Source: Marinobacter adhaerens HP15 (GTDB taxonomy: Bacteria; Pseudomonadota; Gammaproteobacteria; Pseudomonadales; Oleiphilaceae). Taken from it: a stretch of 64,000 nt of DNA. Under the pieces are notes generated by a model. The model was not told the origin of the DNA. It saw only the letters and a program-made list of their open reading frames with translations, and ran no database searches. This document shows, piece by piece, positions 63,824-64,000 of this stretch. The stretch covers positions 2,790,001 through 2,854,000 of the forward strand of contig NC_017506.1 in assembly GCF_000166295.1 (NCBI RefSeq), read 5' to 3'. Made by a program: the position numbers and the translations under genes. Position 1 is the first letter of the stretch. Each line of letters begins with the position of its first letter.

Positions 63824-64000
63824 ATGTCAGTCCTGAAAAGTTTCATTGCCGGCCAGTGGGTCGGCGAAAAGCCCGCCAAGGCTCTGCCAAGCGCCGTTAA
63901 CGGCGAGATCGTCGCCCACACCCACGACGACACCCTCGATTTCAAGAACGCTGTTGAGTATGGCCGCAAGGTTGGCGGCAAAAACCTCATGGCGATGGAT
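63824..64000 (+). CDS. paaZ: PaaZ, oxepin-CoA hydrolase / aldehyde dehydrogenase, 3' part outside the window
   Basis: Only 59 codons are visible, starting MSVLKSFIAGQWVGEKPAKALPSAVNGEIVA. The start of PaaZ (SFLSGTW...GR...L..AVSGE in E. coli) matches in spacing, and the position after paaE is the usual one. PaaZ opens the oxepin ring and oxidises the resulting aldehyde. The fused MaoC hydratase domain cannot be checked here; a plain PaaN-type aldehyde dehydrogenase is the alternative. Confidence 0.8.
   Translation, partial: MSVLKSFIAGQWVGEKPAKALPSAVNGEIVAHTHDDTLDFKNAVEYGRKVGGKNLMAMD

Noticed and set aside
1..64000. CRISPR arrays, tRNA/rRNA genes, insertion sequences, riboswitches
   Set aside because: Read through both strands without finding regular repeats, cloverleaf-like genes, transposase motifs or a leader I could match to a known riboswitch class.

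Overview
The window is a gene-dense stretch (about 57 protein-coding genes, no rRNA or tRNA seen) from a heterotrophic, probably marine gammaproteobacterium. Gene content and protein style point to Marinobacter or a close relative; this is an inference from remembered family features, not a database result. GC is moderately high, operons are tight (ATGA and TTGA stop/start overlaps) and gene order looks like ordinary chromosome. I see no insertion sequence, integrase, CRISPR array or phage block.

Layout. 1-12,900: the end of an arginine succinyltransferase gene and a DUF1338 gene; pcm; a small AbiTii-like gene; a TauE/SafE exporter; a chemotaxis receptor; a radical SAM protein behind a perfect LexA box; a YcbB-type L,D-transpeptidase with an orphan lipoprotein, an alpha/beta hydrolase and a SelW-like protein; an Old Yellow Enzyme; a ZIP transporter. 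12,900-24,250: a LysR regulator divergent from methylmalonate-semialdehyde dehydrogenase, a GMC oxidoreductase and a LysE exporter; then a TctABC tricarboxylate transporter divergent from a CitA/CitB-type two-component system. 24,250-38,250: mixed single genes, including an M48 lipoprotein protease, a lipid kinase, a haloalkane dehalogenase, two EamA transporters, a translationally coupled pair (VTT membrane protein plus a 731-residue glycosidase-like protein), a pseudouridine synthase, shikimate kinase and a lytic transglycosylase.

38,260-53,300 reads as a glutamate-funnelling island. A LysR regulator, a DUF1445 protein, a DctP-type TRAP transporter and PxpABC (5-oxoprolinase) would import and open 5-oxoproline to glutamate. 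PutA converts proline to glutamate, an NAD-glutamate dehydrogenase converts glutamate to 2-oxoglutarate, and a PutR-like Lrp regulator sits next to it. PutA lacks the usual N-terminal DNA-binding domain. The glutamate dehydrogenase lacks several hundred N-terminal residues and seems to carry a one-base homopolymer frameshift just after its best start.

53,340-64,000 is the phenylacetate pathway: paaY, then paaGHIJK, then paaABCDE and the start of paaZ. Its promoter regions share a GTATCAC motif. paaF is not in the visible part.

The most unusual structural theme is at the tail-to-tail gene junctions. Stem-loops there repeatedly overlap the 3' end of a coding sequence, and several hold the stop codon in the stem or loop (3430-3455, 12895-12909, 45343-45378, 53299-53309, also 1908-1927, 25608-25633, 28931-28968, 36253-36279). 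A second RNA-level candidate is a duplicated Shine-Dalgarno/anti-Shine-Dalgarno arrangement between the TRAP dctP and dctQ genes.
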